Below, piece by piece: positions 33,274-42,471 of a stretch of 64,000 nt of DNA. The notes below the pieces were generated by a model. The model was not told the DNA's origin, did no database searches, and worked only from the letters and a program-made list of their open reading frames with translations. The first letter of the stretch is position 1; each line of letters opens with the position of its first letter. The position numbers and the translations under genes were made by a program. This stretch comes from Haladaptatus sp. ZSTT2. GTDB lineage: Archaea; Halobacteriota; Halobacteria; Halobacteriales; Halococcaceae. The DNA is taken from the NCBI RefSeq assembly GCF_037081775.1, contig NZ_JBAMHQ010000001.1, forward strand, positions 2,356,001-2,420,000, written 5' to 3'.

Positions 33274-34074
33274 TCACCCCTCAACCGAGAACAGTTCGGG
33301 GGTCACAAGGGTCGCAGCCCGTCGATATTCGGCAATCGTGTCGCTCGCCCACGCCCTAACGTGTTCGTCTTCGGTGATGATGAGCGCACGTGGCATTCGC
33401 TGGTCGTCATCGACCCCGAGCAACGTCTTGTGGTCGGTGACCATCACGACGTACGGGACGTCCCCGTCGTATTCGTGGATGGAGGCGTTGCCCGTTTCGA
33501 CCATCTCTGCCATTTGGGTGGCGAGGACGGCGTCTTCACGAATCGTTTCGACCACTCCCCGGGTGAGCACGGCGCTCAATTGCTGGGTGCCGTTGGCGAC
33601 GGCCTGCCAGTTGGCTTCGAGATTCTCGGCTGCGACCGAGTGTGTGAGCATTTCGACCTCGTCTGCTTGTCGCAGGTAGGTTGCTGCCCAGCGAATCGGC
33701 GCGAGCGGGTCGCTCTGTGAGGGACGGATGATGGTTGCGTCGTGGAGACACGTGAGCGGAAAATCGAATTCGTCTGCGGGGAGCCACTGGATGATGTCGT
33801 GGAGCTTGTTTGCGGTCTCCGTCGTCTCGATGAGTTCGTTGAACTGGGTTGCGACCAACCGGCCAATCGAGGTTGCGCGATACTCGTTTCCGTCTTTGCG
33901 AATCCAACCACGCGTCTGGAGGTCTGTGAGAATCCGACCGAGTGTCACTCGGGAAGCACCGGTCGCGTCTATGAGTTCGTCTCGGGTGCACGGCCGCGTC
34001 GCGAGTGTGTCGAGAACCACAACCCGGTTGGTGGAGCGGGCGAGGAACTCGATGTCCGCCAACGGGTGGTCCAT
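33274..34074 (-). CDS. Winged-helix transcriptional regulator with FilR1-like domain
   Basis: This encodes 266 residues. The N-terminal wHTH spans residues 8-75: FLARSTNRVVVLDTLATRPC, then ELIDATGASRVTLGRILTDL and RGWIRKDGNEYRATSIG. The remainder (about residues 90-260) resembles the methanogenesis regulator FilR1 middle domain: LTRGVVETIREDAVLATQ, PYVVMVTDHKTLLGVDDD. Many haloarchaeal paralogues exist, with unknown ligands. A TATA-like CATATAGC lies 27 bp upstream. It sits between ftsZ1 and secE-spt5 on the same strand. Confidence 0.8.
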   Translation of the reverse strand: MDHPLADIEFLARSTNRVVVLDTLATRPCTRDELIDATGASRVTLGRILTDLQTRGWIRKDGNEYRATSIGRLVATQFNELIETTETANKLHDIIQWLPADEFDFPLTCLHDATIIRPSQSDPLAPIRWAATYLRQADEVEMLTHSVAAENLEANWQAVANGTQQLSAVLTRGVVETIREDAVLATQMAEMVETGNASIHEYDGDVPYVVMVTDHKTLLGVDDDQRMPRALIITEDEHVRAWASDTIAEYRRAATLVTPELFSVEG

Positions 34075-34139
34075 ACCTATAGTGAGTCTGCGCGCTATAT
34101 GAGGTTCGCTAGATTGTTCGGAAAATTGAACAGTCGGGA

Positions 34140-35294
34140 TTATTCGACGAAATCGATGTCGTCGCCGACCTGCTGGGCCGCTTTTTCGCGCTCTGCTTCG
34201 CTCTTGCCGTAGATTTGTGGTGATTCGACACCGGTGACGACAATCATCGTCTCCATCTTGCCCTCGTAGTCCTCGTTGACCGTTGCGCCCCAGATGATGC
34301 GTGCGTCTGGGTCGATGCGGTCGTAGATTTCTTCGACGACGCCTTCGGCTTCTTCGATGCTCATGTCCGGGCCACCAACGACGTTGACGAGCGCGGAGTT
34401 CGCGCCTTTGAACTCGACGTCGAGCAGCGGCGAACGGAGCGCAGACCGGACGGAGTCTTTCGCCTTGCTCTCGGTGTCGCTCTCTCCGAGGCCAATCATG
34501 GCGACGCCACCGTTCTCCATGATGGTGCGAACGTCGGCAAAGTCCACGTTGACCAGGCCGGGGCGCGTGATGAGTTCGGTCATGCCCTTCACCGAGCGCA
34601 TGAGGACGCGGTCACAGATTTTGAAGGCGTCCTGCAGCGGCATGTTCGGCGCGTAGTCGAGCAGGCGGTCGTTCGGGATGACGATGACCGTGTCCGCGAC
34701 CGAGCGCAGGCGTTCTAAGCCAGCGTCCGCGTTCGCGCGACGTCGTTCACCTTCTGCAGTGAACGGAATCGTGACGATTGCGATGGTGAGCGCGCCTGCG
34801 TCCTGTGCGGCCTGTGCGACGACGGGCGCAGACCCGGTGCCGGTGCCACCGCCGAGACCGGCCGTGATGAACACCATGTCGGAGCCGGTGACGGATTCGT
34901 TGATGTCTTCGATGTCTTCCTGTGCGGCTTCCTCACCGATTTTCGGGACGGACCCGGCCCCGCGGCCGCCGGTGCGTTTTCGGCCGATGAGAATCTTCGT
35001 GTCTGCTTTCGTGTTGTTGACGAGGTGTTGGGCGTCGGTGTTCGCGGCGACGAGCGTCGCGCCGAGGATCCCCTCTTCTGCCATGCGCGTCACGGTGTTG
35101 CTCCCTGCACCACCACAGCCAACGACCGTAATCTCCGTCTTGAGGTCGTCTACGACCGAGAGCAGCTCCTCGTCGGTCATCGTCCCGGATGTTTTCATAC
35201 CCTTCCCTTTAGAACCGTTTTCTGCCCCCGGAGGAGCCTCGCCGCCTCGGTCTTGCTCGGCTTCCTCGATAGCGTCCTCAATAATTGAGTCCAT
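34140..35294 (-). CDS. ftsZ1: Cell division protein FtsZ1
   Basis: This 384-residue protein has the FtsZ GTPase core: [20 protein letters not shown], the tubulin signature [20 protein letters not shown], the T7 loop residues in [15 protein letters not shown], and the C-terminal domain ([20 protein letters not shown]). The N-terminal 45 residues are an acidic, Gly/Lys-containing extension as in haloarchaeal FtsZ1. It stabilises the midcell division ring with FtsZ2. Neighbourhood with secE-spt5 is the usual haloarchaeal ftsZ1 location as I recall, which supports the 1 in the name. The C-terminus lacks a long tail. Confidence 0.92.
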   Translation of the reverse strand: MDSIIEDAIEEAEQDRGGEAPPGAENGSKGKGMKTSGTMTDEELLSVVDDLKTEITVVGCGGAGSNTVTRMAEEGILGATLVAANTDAQHLVNNTKADTKILIGRKRTGGRGAGSVPKIGEEAAQEDIEDINESVTGSDMVFITAGLGGGTGTGSAPVVAQAAQDAGALTIAIVTIPFTAEGERRRANADAGLERLRSVADTVIVIPNDRLLDYAPNMPLQDAFKICDRVLMRSVKGMTELITRPGLVNVDFADVRTIMENGGVAMIGLGESDTESKAKDSVRSALRSPLLDVEFKGANSALVNVVGGPDMSIEEAEGVVEEIYDRIDPDARIIWGATVNEDYEGKMETMIVVTGVESPQIYGKSEAEREKAAQQVGDDIDFVE

Positions 35295-35391
35295 GTAATA
35301 CGGATGGGTTCAAGACGAGAGGTAATTATTTTTCCCCTCTTGTCTGCCGCACGTCAGACGATTATTTCATTAAAAAATATGTTAGTTAAAA

Positions 35392-36714
35392 CTAGAGTGT
35401 GAACGTCTGCTCCCGGTACGTCCGCACCTCTTCAGGAGGTATCTCACGACCACGAATCGTGACAGGTTGCCCACTTGCCAGCTTCCCAAATTTCGGCCCC
35501 TCGGGGATGCCGAGCGTCGCGGCTTTTTCGGGGTCGAACGTCGAAACGCGCGCGACGACGGCGTCGGCTTCGCGCACGACTTCGTCGTACTTCTCGCGGA
35601 GAATCGGAACGAGCGCGTCGATGAAGGCATCACGGGCGGGTTCGTTTGGAATCGCTGCGCGCCCCCCGACCCGAGTCCCAGCTTCGTCGGTCGTGAATGC
35701 GAGCAGGTGTGCTTCTGCGGCCGCCCGTACTGCCTCGCGGTCGGTGCCTTCCGCCTCTTGGATGAGCGCGACCGGAAGCGAGACGGTCTCGAATGCGACC
35801 GGCCACGTCTCTATCTGGCCAAATCGAAGGCCGTCATCGACCGGGCACAGCGCCGCTTCGAGTTCCGAGACGGCTGCGAGCGGTACGTCGCTCGTCTCCT
35901 GAACCCACGTCTCGCTCACGACGCGGTAGCCGAGTGCATCGATGGCGTCTCTGAGGGCGGGTTTTTCGCCGTCGACGACGGCGAACTCGGCGGCGCTCTG
36001 CTCGAAGGCGTGGGCGAGCACGTCACGATGCTCGTGTGGGTCACCCATATCAGCCAAACACCAGTCGGCAGCGATGTGGCCCACGGCCCACGCCGTCTCC
36101 TTGACGATACGGGTCGGGCGCGGGACGTAGTGGCCGCCGCCGAAGCCGACGAGGTGGCGCTCGCTGTCGGCGGGAACCCCCTTGAGCGCGAGAATGGCTT
36201 TTGCCACCGCACGTGCGCCCTCGGGGTCTTCCCACTGTTCTTCGCCGCTTCCGAGTTCCACGAACATAGAGGGGACGCCCACCGCAGAAGGACCGTGGTG
36301 GGTACACTCCATCCCCACGTCGTAGCCCTCCGGGGCGACTTCTTCGAGCGCCTTGATGATGGCTTTGTGTGCGTTCGGGCAGGCGCGGGCGAGGCCGCCG
36401 TCGACGCCGCCGTACTCGGCCGGGCCGAAGTTACCGGTGAAGTGGGCGGTCAACACCGGGCCGGTGTCGCCCGCGTGGCGCGAGGCGAACACGATGTATT
36501 CGGGGTCAGAGAAGGCGTCCGCGACGCTTTCGAGTTCTAAGTGCAGGTCGTCGAACTCACGCAGACAGAAGCCGTCTGTGCGGTAGACGGTGCCACCACC
36601 GCGCGCGTCCGGTCGGCTGTCGTCTTCTGATTCAGTCCAGTCAGCGAGCGAGCGCAGGTGCTCACCGATGTGGACGGAGGCGGAGTCGGCACGGCTCACG
36701 ACGAGTGCAATCAC
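35392..36714 (-). CDS. dtdA: D-aminoacyl-tRNA deacylase (DTD2)
   Basis: This encodes 440 residues from a GTG start (IALVVSRADSASVHIGEHL). The archaeal/plant DTD2 core includes FASRHAGDTGPVLTAHFTGN, then GMECTHHGPSAVGVPSMFVE and LVGFGGGHYVPRPTRIV with likely metal- and substrate-binding His residues. The enzyme removes D-amino acids mis-attached to tRNA. The C-terminal 150 residues (after DVPLAAVSELEAALC) are a haloarchaeal extension. The upstream in-frame ATG at 36804 overlaps the divergent promoter. A TATA-like TTTATTGC near 36740 is 26 bp before the GTG. Confidence 0.9.
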   Translation of the reverse strand: MIALVVSRADSASVHIGEHLRSLADWTESEDDSRPDARGGGTVYRTDGFCLREFDDLHLELESVADAFSDPEYIVFASRHAGDTGPVLTAHFTGNFGPAEYGGVDGGLARACPNAHKAIIKALEEVAPEGYDVGMECTHHGPSAVGVPSMFVELGSGEEQWEDPEGARAVAKAILALKGVPADSERHLVGFGGGHYVPRPTRIVKETAWAVGHIAADWCLADMGDPHEHRDVLAHAFEQSAAEFAVVDGEKPALRDAIDALGYRVVSETWVQETSDVPLAAVSELEAALCPVDDGLRFGQIETWPVAFETVSLPVALIQEAEGTDREAVRAAAEAHLLAFTTDEAGTRVGGRAAIPNEPARDAFIDALVPILREKYDEVVREADAVVARVSTFDPEKAATLGIPEGPKFGKLASGQPVTIRGREIPPEEVRTYREQTFTL

Positions 36715-36768
36715 GCTGATGGCTAACAGAGACGTGCAATAAAGCCCGTCGGAGTGTGGATAGAATCG

Positions 36769-36778
36769 CTTAATTGAG
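36769..36778 (+). promoter_or_regulatory. TATA-like element for the Na/Ca antiporter gene
   Basis: CTTAATTGAG is centred about 25 bp upstream of the ATG at 36798. The dtdA promoter lies back-to-back about 30 bp away. Confidence 0.45.
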
Positions 36779-36797
36779 TTTGTCGAGAAGCACGTCC

Positions 36798-37970
36798 ATG
36801 GCACCGCACCTCGGCTTGGTTTCCGTGCCGTTTTTGCCCCGCACGGTCGGAAACGGTCTTCTTTTGCTCGGCTCGTTCGCCCTCCTCCTCCTCGGTGCAG
36901 AGGTGTTCACGAACGGCGTCGAGTGGCTCGGCCATCGACTCGGCGTCTCAGAAAGCGCGACTGGAAGCATCCTCGCGGCGGTGGGGACGGCGCTTCCAGA
37001 AACCATGATTCCCGTCATTGCCATCCTCCAAGGGGTTGCGACGGGCGACACCTCGGGCGCGGACGAAGTCGGTGTCGGCGCGATTCTCGGCGCGCCGTTC
37101 ATGCTTGCGACGATTGCGATGTTCCTCATCGGCGTGAGCGTCCTGTATTTCGCCCGCCGTCGGGCGTACGGCCCCGAATTTCACTTCAACGAGGTTTCGA
37201 CCCGACGCGACCTGAGTTTCTTTCTCGTTGGCTACACGCTCGCGTTCATCGCCGCGCTCATCCAACAGCGAAGCCTCGAAATCGCCATCGCCATCACGCT
37301 CGTCGGTCTCTACATCTTCTACGTCTATCGCTCGCTCAAAAGCGGCGAACTCATCGAAGGCGAGGCGTTAGAGGACCTGCATCTCGGCCTGTTTATCGAA
37401 CGGGGCTGGGGGCCGATTCCCGGCGTCGGTGACGCGGCGAATGGGTACAGCAGCGACCCCTCCCGGGGACTGGTCATCGTCCAGACGCTCATCGCGCTCG
37501 GCCTCATCATCGGCGGGGCACAGCTGTTCGTCACGGAAATCGAGTTCTTCTCTGCTGAAGTGCTCACCATCCCAGCCGCTGTGGTCGCGCTCTTGCTCGC
37601 GCCACTCGCCACGGAGTTACCAGAGAAGTTCAACAGCATCATCTGGATTTCACAGGACAAAGACACGCTCGCGATTGGCAACATCACGGGCGCGATGGCA
37701 TTTCAGGGCACGCTCCCGGTCACGCTTGGCATCCTGTTCACCTCGTGGAACCTCACCCTCGAATGGGGGACTGCCGGCTTCCTGAACGCCTTCTCTGCGA
37801 TTCTCGCCATCGTCTCGGCCGTGTTGCTCTACGTCCGCGCCCGAGCGGTCAACGAGCGTAACATGAACCCGCTGCCGTTCCTCATCGGCGGGGCGTTCTA
37901 TGTCGTGTTCATCATCGTCCTCGTCTACCACGTCGTGGTTCTCAACCTGTCCGTCGTGGGCGGTCACTGA
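36798..37970 (+). CDS. Sodium/calcium antiporter family protein
   Basis: This encodes 390 residues with about ten membrane helices in two inverted halves. The alpha repeats are recognisable: SILAAVGTALPETMIPVIAI in the first half and LAPLATELPEKFNSIIWISQ in the second, each with the G/A-T-x-L-P-E core that binds cations. GAILGAPFMLATIAMF follows the first. CaCA exchangers export Ca2+ using Na+ or H+. The longer frame to 36774 is unnecessary because a TATA-like element fits 36798. Confidence 0.85.
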   Translation: MAPHLGLVSVPFLPRTVGNGLLLLGSFALLLLGAEVFTNGVEWLGHRLGVSESATGSILAAVGTALPETMIPVIAILQGVATGDTSGADEVGVGAILGAPFMLATIAMFLIGVSVLYFARRRAYGPEFHFNEVSTRRDLSFFLVGYTLAFIAALIQQRSLEIAIAITLVGLYIFYVYRSLKSGELIEGEALEDLHLGLFIERGWGPIPGVGDAANGYSSDPSRGLVIVQTLIALGLIIGGAQLFVTEIEFFSAEVLTIPAAVVALLLAPLATELPEKFNSIIWISQDKDTLAIGNITGAMAFQGTLPVTLGILFTSWNLTLEWGTAGFLNAFSAILAIVSAVLLYVRARAVNERNMNPLPFLIGGAFYVVFIIVLVYHVVVLNLSVVGGH

Positions 37971-38027
37971 CCTCAATTGCTGCCCCGAGGCGACTGTTTT
38001 ATTCGGTGCTACCGCGTGTCCCTTGCC

Positions 38028-38825
38028 ATGCAGGTGTTCGGCCTTCTTGGCAACCCCGTGACCCACTCACTTTCGCCGCCGATGCACGAAGCGGCCTACG
38101 CTGAACTCGATCTCGATGCACGCTACGTCACTTTCGAACCCGCGTCTGAAGCCCTCGAAGCCGCCATCCGCGGCGCACAGGCGCTCGGCATCGCGGGCCT
38201 CAACGTGACGATTCCGTTCAAACAGGACGTCCTCGACTTCGTCGAACCGGACGACCTCGCCGCGCGCATCGGCGCGGTCAACACCATCGACTTCTCGGGC
38301 GAGACGCCGACGGGACACAACACGGACGCAATTGGCGCGGTGCGCGCCCTGCGCGACCACGACGTGGCACTCGACGGAACCGCCGTCGTCGTCGGTGCGG
38401 GCGGGGCGGGGCGTGCTATCGTCTTCGGCCTCGCAGACGAGGGCATGACCGTGCGTATCGCCAACCGCACCGAGCAGAAAGCCCACGACCTCGCCGCCGT
38501 CATCCCGAACGCGACCGGCCACGGCCTCGCAGACCTCGAGACACTCCTTGCAGACGCGTCCGTCCTCGTGAACGCGACGAGCGTGGGCATGGAATCAGAC
38601 GAGACGCCGGTCCCGAAAGCCGCCCTCCACGACGAGTTGGCTGTGCTCGATGCGGTGTATCGCCCGCTCGAAACCCGCCTCCTGCGCGACGCTCGTGCCG
38701 TCGGTGCGACGACGGTCGATGGCGCGTGGATGTTGCTCTATCAGGGTATCGAAGCCTTCGAACGGTGGACGGGGAACGACGCGCCCGTGTCCGTGATGAA
38801 TATCGCGTTACGTGAACGTCTTTAA
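38028..38825 (+). CDS. aroE: Shikimate dehydrogenase
   Basis: This encodes 265 residues. The shikimate site has [17 protein letters not shown], then [14 protein letters not shown] with the catalytic Lys, and [11 protein letters not shown] with the catalytic Asp. The NADP site is [20 protein letters not shown] followed by IANRT. It reduces 3-dehydroshikimate with NADPH in the chorismate pathway. The chorismate-using pab-like operon lies only 650 bp downstream. A TATA-like TTTTATTC near 38000 fits the start. Its stop codon is shared with the next gene's TATA element. Confidence 0.93.
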   Translation: MQVFGLLGNPVTHSLSPPMHEAAYAELDLDARYVTFEPASEALEAAIRGAQALGIAGLNVTIPFKQDVLDFVEPDDLAARIGAVNTIDFSGETPTGHNTDAIGAVRALRDHDVALDGTAVVVGAGGAGRAIVFGLADEGMTVRIANRTEQKAHDLAAVIPNATGHGLADLETLLADASVLVNATSVGMESDETPVPKAALHDELAVLDAVYRPLETRLLRDARAVGATTVDGAWMLLYQGIEAFERWTGNDAPVSVMNIALRERL

Positions 38826-38826
38826 G
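38821..38826 (+). promoter_or_regulatory. TATA-like element overlapping the aroE stop codon
   Basis: TTTAAG covers the aroE TAA (38823-38825) and is centred about 27 bp upstream of the next ATG at 38851. Stop codon and promoter are therefore fused in the same few bases. Confidence 0.45.
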
Positions 38827-38850
38827 TGCGACGCCTTTCTATCGACTGTC

Positions 38851-39441
38851 ATGGGTCTGTTTGACTGGCTGAAATCGGTACTCGGAATGAACGGGTCGCG
38901 CCCTGACCAGCGCGACAGCGAGCGTGTCGGCGGTAAAAGCGCCAACCGTGCGGACACCTCTTCTCACTCCTCCTCCTCCGCGGCGTCCACTGAGACGACG
39001 GCGACGGCCTCCACGGAAACGATGACGGACGAAGCCGACGAGGAAGTCGGCGCGGCGGAACCCGCAGAGGCGGTCGGTCCTGCGGACACGAGCACGGAAG
39101 ACATGGAGGCGGAACCAATCCGCGAGGCGGCAGAAGAACAGGACGATGCGGCCGCAGAAGAGACGGACGCGGCTGCCTCCACGGAAACGATGACGGACGA
39201 AGCCGACGAGGAAGTCGGCGCGGCAGAACCCGCAGAGGCCGCCGGGCCGACAGGCGACACGGGCGAGCCACTCACCATCATCAAAGGCATCGGTCCGGCC
39301 TACGCAGACCGCCTCGAAGCGGCCGGTATCGGCTCGATTGCCGACCTCGCCGCGGCCGACCCGGGGGAGATTGGCGCGGCAATCGACGTGTCGCCAAAGC
39401 GCGTCGGGCGCTGGATTGAGCGCGCAAAACACCGCGTCTAA
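38851..39441 (+). CDS. Helix-hairpin-helix protein with duplicated acidic linker
   Basis: This encodes 196 residues. An N-terminal amphipathic helix ([13 protein letters not shown]) is followed by about 110 residues of acidic, Ser/Thr/Glu-rich disordered linker. A C-terminal domain then reads [20 protein letters not shown] and [20 protein letters not shown], a helix-hairpin-helix of the DUF4332/Rad-like type. The unit [20 protein letters not shown] occurs twice, 56 residues apart. The HhH suggests DNA or ribosome contact, and the N-terminal helix may attach to a membrane. Function unknown. Confidence 0.75.
   Translation: MGLFDWLKSVLGMNGSRPDQRDSERVGGKSANRADTSSHSSSSAASTETTATASTETMTDEADEEVGAAEPAEAVGPADTSTEDMEAEPIREAAEEQDDAAAEETDAAASTETMTDEADEEVGAAEPAEAAGPTGDTGEPLTIIKGIGPAYADRLEAAGIGSIADLAAADPGEIGAAIDVSPKRVGRWIERAKHRV
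39007..39071 (+). repeat. Direct repeat copy 1 (65 bp) in the HhH gene
   Basis: These 65 bases recur at 39175-39239, offset 168 bp, with a single mismatch in a third codon position (gcggcgGAA versus gcggcaGAA). The near-identity at silent sites points to a recent in-frame duplication. Confidence 0.8.
39175..39239 (+). repeat. Direct repeat copy 2 (65 bp) in the HhH gene
   Basis: This is the second copy of the 65-bp unit at 39007-39071. It lies in the acidic linker just before the helix-hairpin-helix domain. Confidence 0.8.
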
Positions 39442-39490
39442 AACGCGGCGAACCGCAAGAGGGTTAGTCGCACACCGTCTTCGATTCTGC

Positions 39491-40966
39491 ATGACTGGGC
39501 CATCCGTCGTGACCGACAGGGCCTCGTTCCGGGCAGCGGCGCGCGACGCACACGGGGCGCGTGTGCCGGTCGAGGTGCAGGTCACGGTTGCCGACCCGTT
39601 TCTCGCCTACCGCCGCGCCCGTGAGGACGCAGGCGGCGTGTTTTTGGAGACGACCGGTGGGCAAACTGGTTTTGGCGTGTTCGCCACCGACCCCGTAGAC
39701 CACCTCGAAACGCCGTTTACTGGCTATTCTCCCGACGGCTCGCCCTCGCTTGCGGCACTCGCAGCCCGCCTCGACCGCGAGACGCTCGTCCGCGGCGACT
39801 GCGACGTTCCCTACCCCTGTGGCGCGCTCGGCTGGCTGTCGTACGACCTCGCCCGTGAACTCGAACGCCTCCCCGACACGACCGCAGACGACCGCGGCCT
39901 TCCCCAACTCCAAGTCGGCGTCTACGACCGCATCGCCTCGTGGGAGGAGCCACACGATGGCGAGGTAACCCTTCGAATCACCGCGTGTCCCGTGGTTGGC
40001 GACGACGTGGATGCGGCCTACGACGACGGGAAAGCACGGGCGATGGAACTCGCAACCGCCGCGCTCGCAGGCGACCCGAGCGTTTCACCCCCGGCTCCGA
40101 CGACCGAACCGGTCACCTTCGAATCGGATTGCGACCGCGATGAGTTCGCCGCTCGCGTCCGGCGCGTGAAACAGTACATCCGCGACGGCGACACCTTTCA
40201 AGCGAACATCTCCCAACGCCTCTCTGCGCCCGCCACCATCCACCCCGTTGAGGCGTACGCCGCCCTTCGTCGGGTGAACCCTGCGCCCTACTCCGGGCTG
40301 CTGGAGTTTCCCGGCGTGGACCTCGTGAGCGCGAGTCCGGAACTCCTCCTCGACGTAGCCGGCGACCACGTGACTACCGAGCCGATCGCGGGCACCCGAC
40401 CGAGAGGGCACACCGACGAAGAAGATGCCCAACTTGAAGCCGACCTATTGGGTGACGAAAAAGAGCGCGCAGAACACGCCATGCTCGTCGATTTGGAGCG
40501 AAACGACCTCGGCAAGGTCTGTCAGTATGGGACGGTCGAAGTGAGCGAGTACCGCCGCGTCGACCGCTACTCAGAGGTCATGCACCTCGTCTCGCTCGTG
40601 GAAGGCATCCTGCGCGAAGACGTGTCGCTCGCAGACGCCGTCGCCGCCGTTTTCCCCGGTGGAACCATCACGGGTGCACCGAAACCTCGGACGATGGAGA
40701 TTATCGACGAGGTCGAAACGACTCGTAGAGGCCCCTACACCGGGAGCATGGGCGTGTTCGGCTTCGACGGGAAAGCCACCTTGAACATCATCATCCGCAC
40801 GCTGGTCCGCCACGCAGACCGGTACTATCTGCGCGTCGGTGCGGGCATCGTCCACGACTCCGTGCCAGACCGCGAGTACGACGAGACTTTGGATAAGGGC
40901 CGGGCGCTCGTGAACGCCATGGACGAAGCGCTCGGTGAGCAGGCCGCCATGGAGGTCGAAGAGTGA
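39491..40966 (+). CDS. pabB: Chorismate-utilising enzyme, component I (PabB/TrpE type)
   Basis: This encodes 491 residues. The chorismate-binding domain is complete: [20 protein letters not shown], the signature [48 protein letters not shown] and [13 protein letters not shown]. It makes anthranilate or aminodeoxychorismate from chorismate using ammonia from the partner. The PIAGT signature is of anthranilate-synthase type (E. coli PabB has PIKGT). Position in an operon with a class IV aminotransferase favours p-aminobenzoate synthesis. The product is therefore ambiguous. It overlaps the next gene by GTGA. Confidence 0.8.
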   Translation: MTGPSVVTDRASFRAAARDAHGARVPVEVQVTVADPFLAYRRAREDAGGVFLETTGGQTGFGVFATDPVDHLETPFTGYSPDGSPSLAALAARLDRETLVRGDCDVPYPCGALGWLSYDLARELERLPDTTADDRGLPQLQVGVYDRIASWEEPHDGEVTLRITACPVVGDDVDAAYDDGKARAMELATAALAGDPSVSPPAPTTEPVTFESDCDRDEFAARVRRVKQYIRDGDTFQANISQRLSAPATIHPVEAYAALRRVNPAPYSGLLEFPGVDLVSASPELLLDVAGDHVTTEPIAGTRPRGHTDEEDAQLEADLLGDEKERAEHAMLVDLERNDLGKVCQYGTVEVSEYRRVDRYSEVMHLVSLVEGILREDVSLADAVAAVFPGGTITGAPKPRTMEIIDEVETTRRGPYTGSMGVFGFDGKATLNIIIRTLVRHADRYYLRVGAGIVHDSVPDREYDETLDKGRALVNAMDEALGEQAAMEVEE

Positions 40967-41586
40967 TTCTCGTCATCGACAACTACGACTCGTTCGTCTA
41001 CAACCTCGTGCAGTACGTTGGAGAGGCAGTCGCCTCTCCATACCCTGCGGCGGAACCGCAGGATGAGAGGGAATTTCATTCGGATGTACTTGTCAAGCGC
41101 AACGACGCGCTCACCATCGCAGACATTCGCGACCTCGACCCCGACGGCATCGTCGTCTCTCCCGGCCCCGGAACACCCGAAGAAGCGGGCATCTCGATGG
41201 CCATCTTCGGGGAACTCGACTACCCGACGCTCGGCGTCTGCCTCGGCCATCAGGCGCTCTGTGCGGCGAACGGCGCGCCCGTCGGCCACGCCCCCGAGGT
41301 CATCCACGGCAAGTTCTCGCAGATGGTCCACGACGGCGAAGGCATCTACCGAGGGCTGCCGAACCCGCTCAAAGTCGGGCGGTATCACTCGCTCGCCGTC
41401 CGGCGCGAAGACCTCCCCGCCAGCCTCACCGAAACGGCGTACACCGAGGACGAACACGGCGTCGTGATGGGTGTGCGCCACGCAGAAAAGCCACATGAGG
41501 GCGTCCAGTTCCACCCCGAAAGCATCCTGACCGACGCGGGCAAGCAACTCATTGCGAACTTCATCGACCAATGTACTTCCACGTAA
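40963..41586 (+). CDS. pabA: Glutamine amidotransferase, component II (PabA/TrpG type)
   Basis: This encodes 207 residues from a GTG that overlaps the pabB stop. Class I GATase motifs: [33 protein letters not shown], the nucleophile in [15 protein letters not shown], and the His-Glu pair in [13 protein letters not shown]. It supplies ammonia to component I. It carries an unusual extra stretch ([20 protein letters not shown]) about 15 residues longer than the family norm at the end of the first helix. That stretch is encoded by a double palindrome. It overlaps the next gene by 16 bp. Confidence 0.85.
   Translation: MILVIDNYDSFVYNLVQYVGEAVASPYPAAEPQDEREFHSDVLVKRNDALTIADIRDLDPDGIVVSPGPGTPEEAGISMAIFGELDYPTLGVCLGHQALCAANGAPVGHAPEVIHGKFSQMVHDGEGIYRGLPNPLKVGRYHSLAVRREDLPASLTETAYTEDEHGVVMGVRHAEKPHEGVQFHPESILTDAGKQLIANFIDQCTST
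41019..41062. repeat. Tandem palindromes forming an in-frame insertion in pabA
   Basis: TGGAGAGGC (41019) pairs with GCCTCTCCA (41032), a 9-bp stem with a 4-base loop. CCTGCGG (41044) pairs with CCGCAGG (41056), a 7-bp stem with a 5-base loop. The two lie 3 bp apart and coincide with the extra residues of PabA. The form resembles hairpins at the ends of IS200/IS605-type elements or palindromic repeats that invade genes, but no transposase is present. Confidence 0.6.
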
Positions 41587-42452
41587 ACGGCGACCTCGTG
41601 CCCGAACAGGAGGCCACCGTCTCGGTGCGCGACCGCGGGTTCATGTACGGCGACGCCGCCTTCGAGACGCTCCGCGCCTACGGCAGGAAGGTGTTCGAAT
41701 GGGAGGCCCACGCAGACCGCCTTTCCCGTACGTGCGAGACGCTCGCGCTCGACCACGGTTTGTCGGACGACGAGTTACTCAACCGGATTCACGAGACTCT
41801 GGAGGCGAACGACCTCACCGAAGCCTACGTCAAACTCTCCATCTCGCGCGGCGTCCAACCCGGCAAACTGACACCGTCTCCCGAAATCCACCCGACGGTC
41901 GTCGTCATGGTGAAGGAACTGCCGCGTGGGGGCACCACGGGCACGCCGGTCTGGGACGGCCCGGCCGTCGTCCAGACGGTGAAGACCCGCCGGATTCCGA
42001 ACGAGGCGATTCCCGCCGCAGCGAAGACGCACAACTACCTCAACGGGATTCTCGCGCGTCTCGAACTCCAGCGCGCTGCCTCAGACACCTATCAGGCGGA
42101 CGAGGCGCTCATCCGCGATGCGGAGGGGAACATCGCCGAGGGGGCGACGAGCAACGTGTTTTTCGTCATCGACAACGCGCTCCGGACGCCCGCGACGACC
42201 GGCCCCGTCCTTCCGGGTGTCACCCGCGACGTAGTCCTGAAACTCGCCCGTGAACAGGGAATCCCGGTCGAGGAAGGGACTTACACGCCAGACCACCTCC
42301 GCCGCGCGGACGAAGCCTTCCTCACGAACACGACGTGGGAACTCCGCCCCATCGAAACAGTGGACGGCATCGAGGTCGGCAGCGGCCCCGTCACCGACCT
42401 GCTCTCGCTCGTGTTCAACGAGTACGTCGAAGAACGCCATTACGGCGAGTGA
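41571..42452 (+). CDS. pabC: Class IV aminotransferase (aminodeoxychorismate lyase/branched-chain type)
   Basis: This encodes 293 residues. The fold type IV marks are present: VRDRGFMYGDAAFETLRAYG near the N-terminus, the PLP-binding Lys in AAAKTHNYLNGILARLE, the Glu in GNIAEGATSNVFFVI, and PVLPGVTRDVVLKLA. As the third gene of a pabB-pabA unit it is best read as aminodeoxychorismate lyase, releasing pyruvate to give p-aminobenzoate. A branched-chain or D-amino acid aminotransferase cannot be ruled out. A TGCG-repeat array follows the stop. Confidence 0.75.
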   Translation: MYFHVNGDLVPEQEATVSVRDRGFMYGDAAFETLRAYGRKVFEWEAHADRLSRTCETLALDHGLSDDELLNRIHETLEANDLTEAYVKLSISRGVQPGKLTPSPEIHPTVVVMVKELPRGGTTGTPVWDGPAVVQTVKTRRIPNEAIPAAAKTHNYLNGILARLELQRAASDTYQADEALIRDAEGNIAEGATSNVFFVIDNALRTPATTGPVLPGVTRDVVLKLAREQGIPVEEGTYTPDHLRRADEAFLTNTTWELRPIETVDGIEVGSGPVTDLLSLVFNEYVEERHYGE

Positions 42453-42471
42453 AATTCTCTGATTGAGGAAC

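Noticed and set aside
35467-36540. 357-codon plus-strand frame over dtdA
   Set aside because: It mirrors the third-position GC of dtdA, has no recognisable motif and no promoter or plausible start context.
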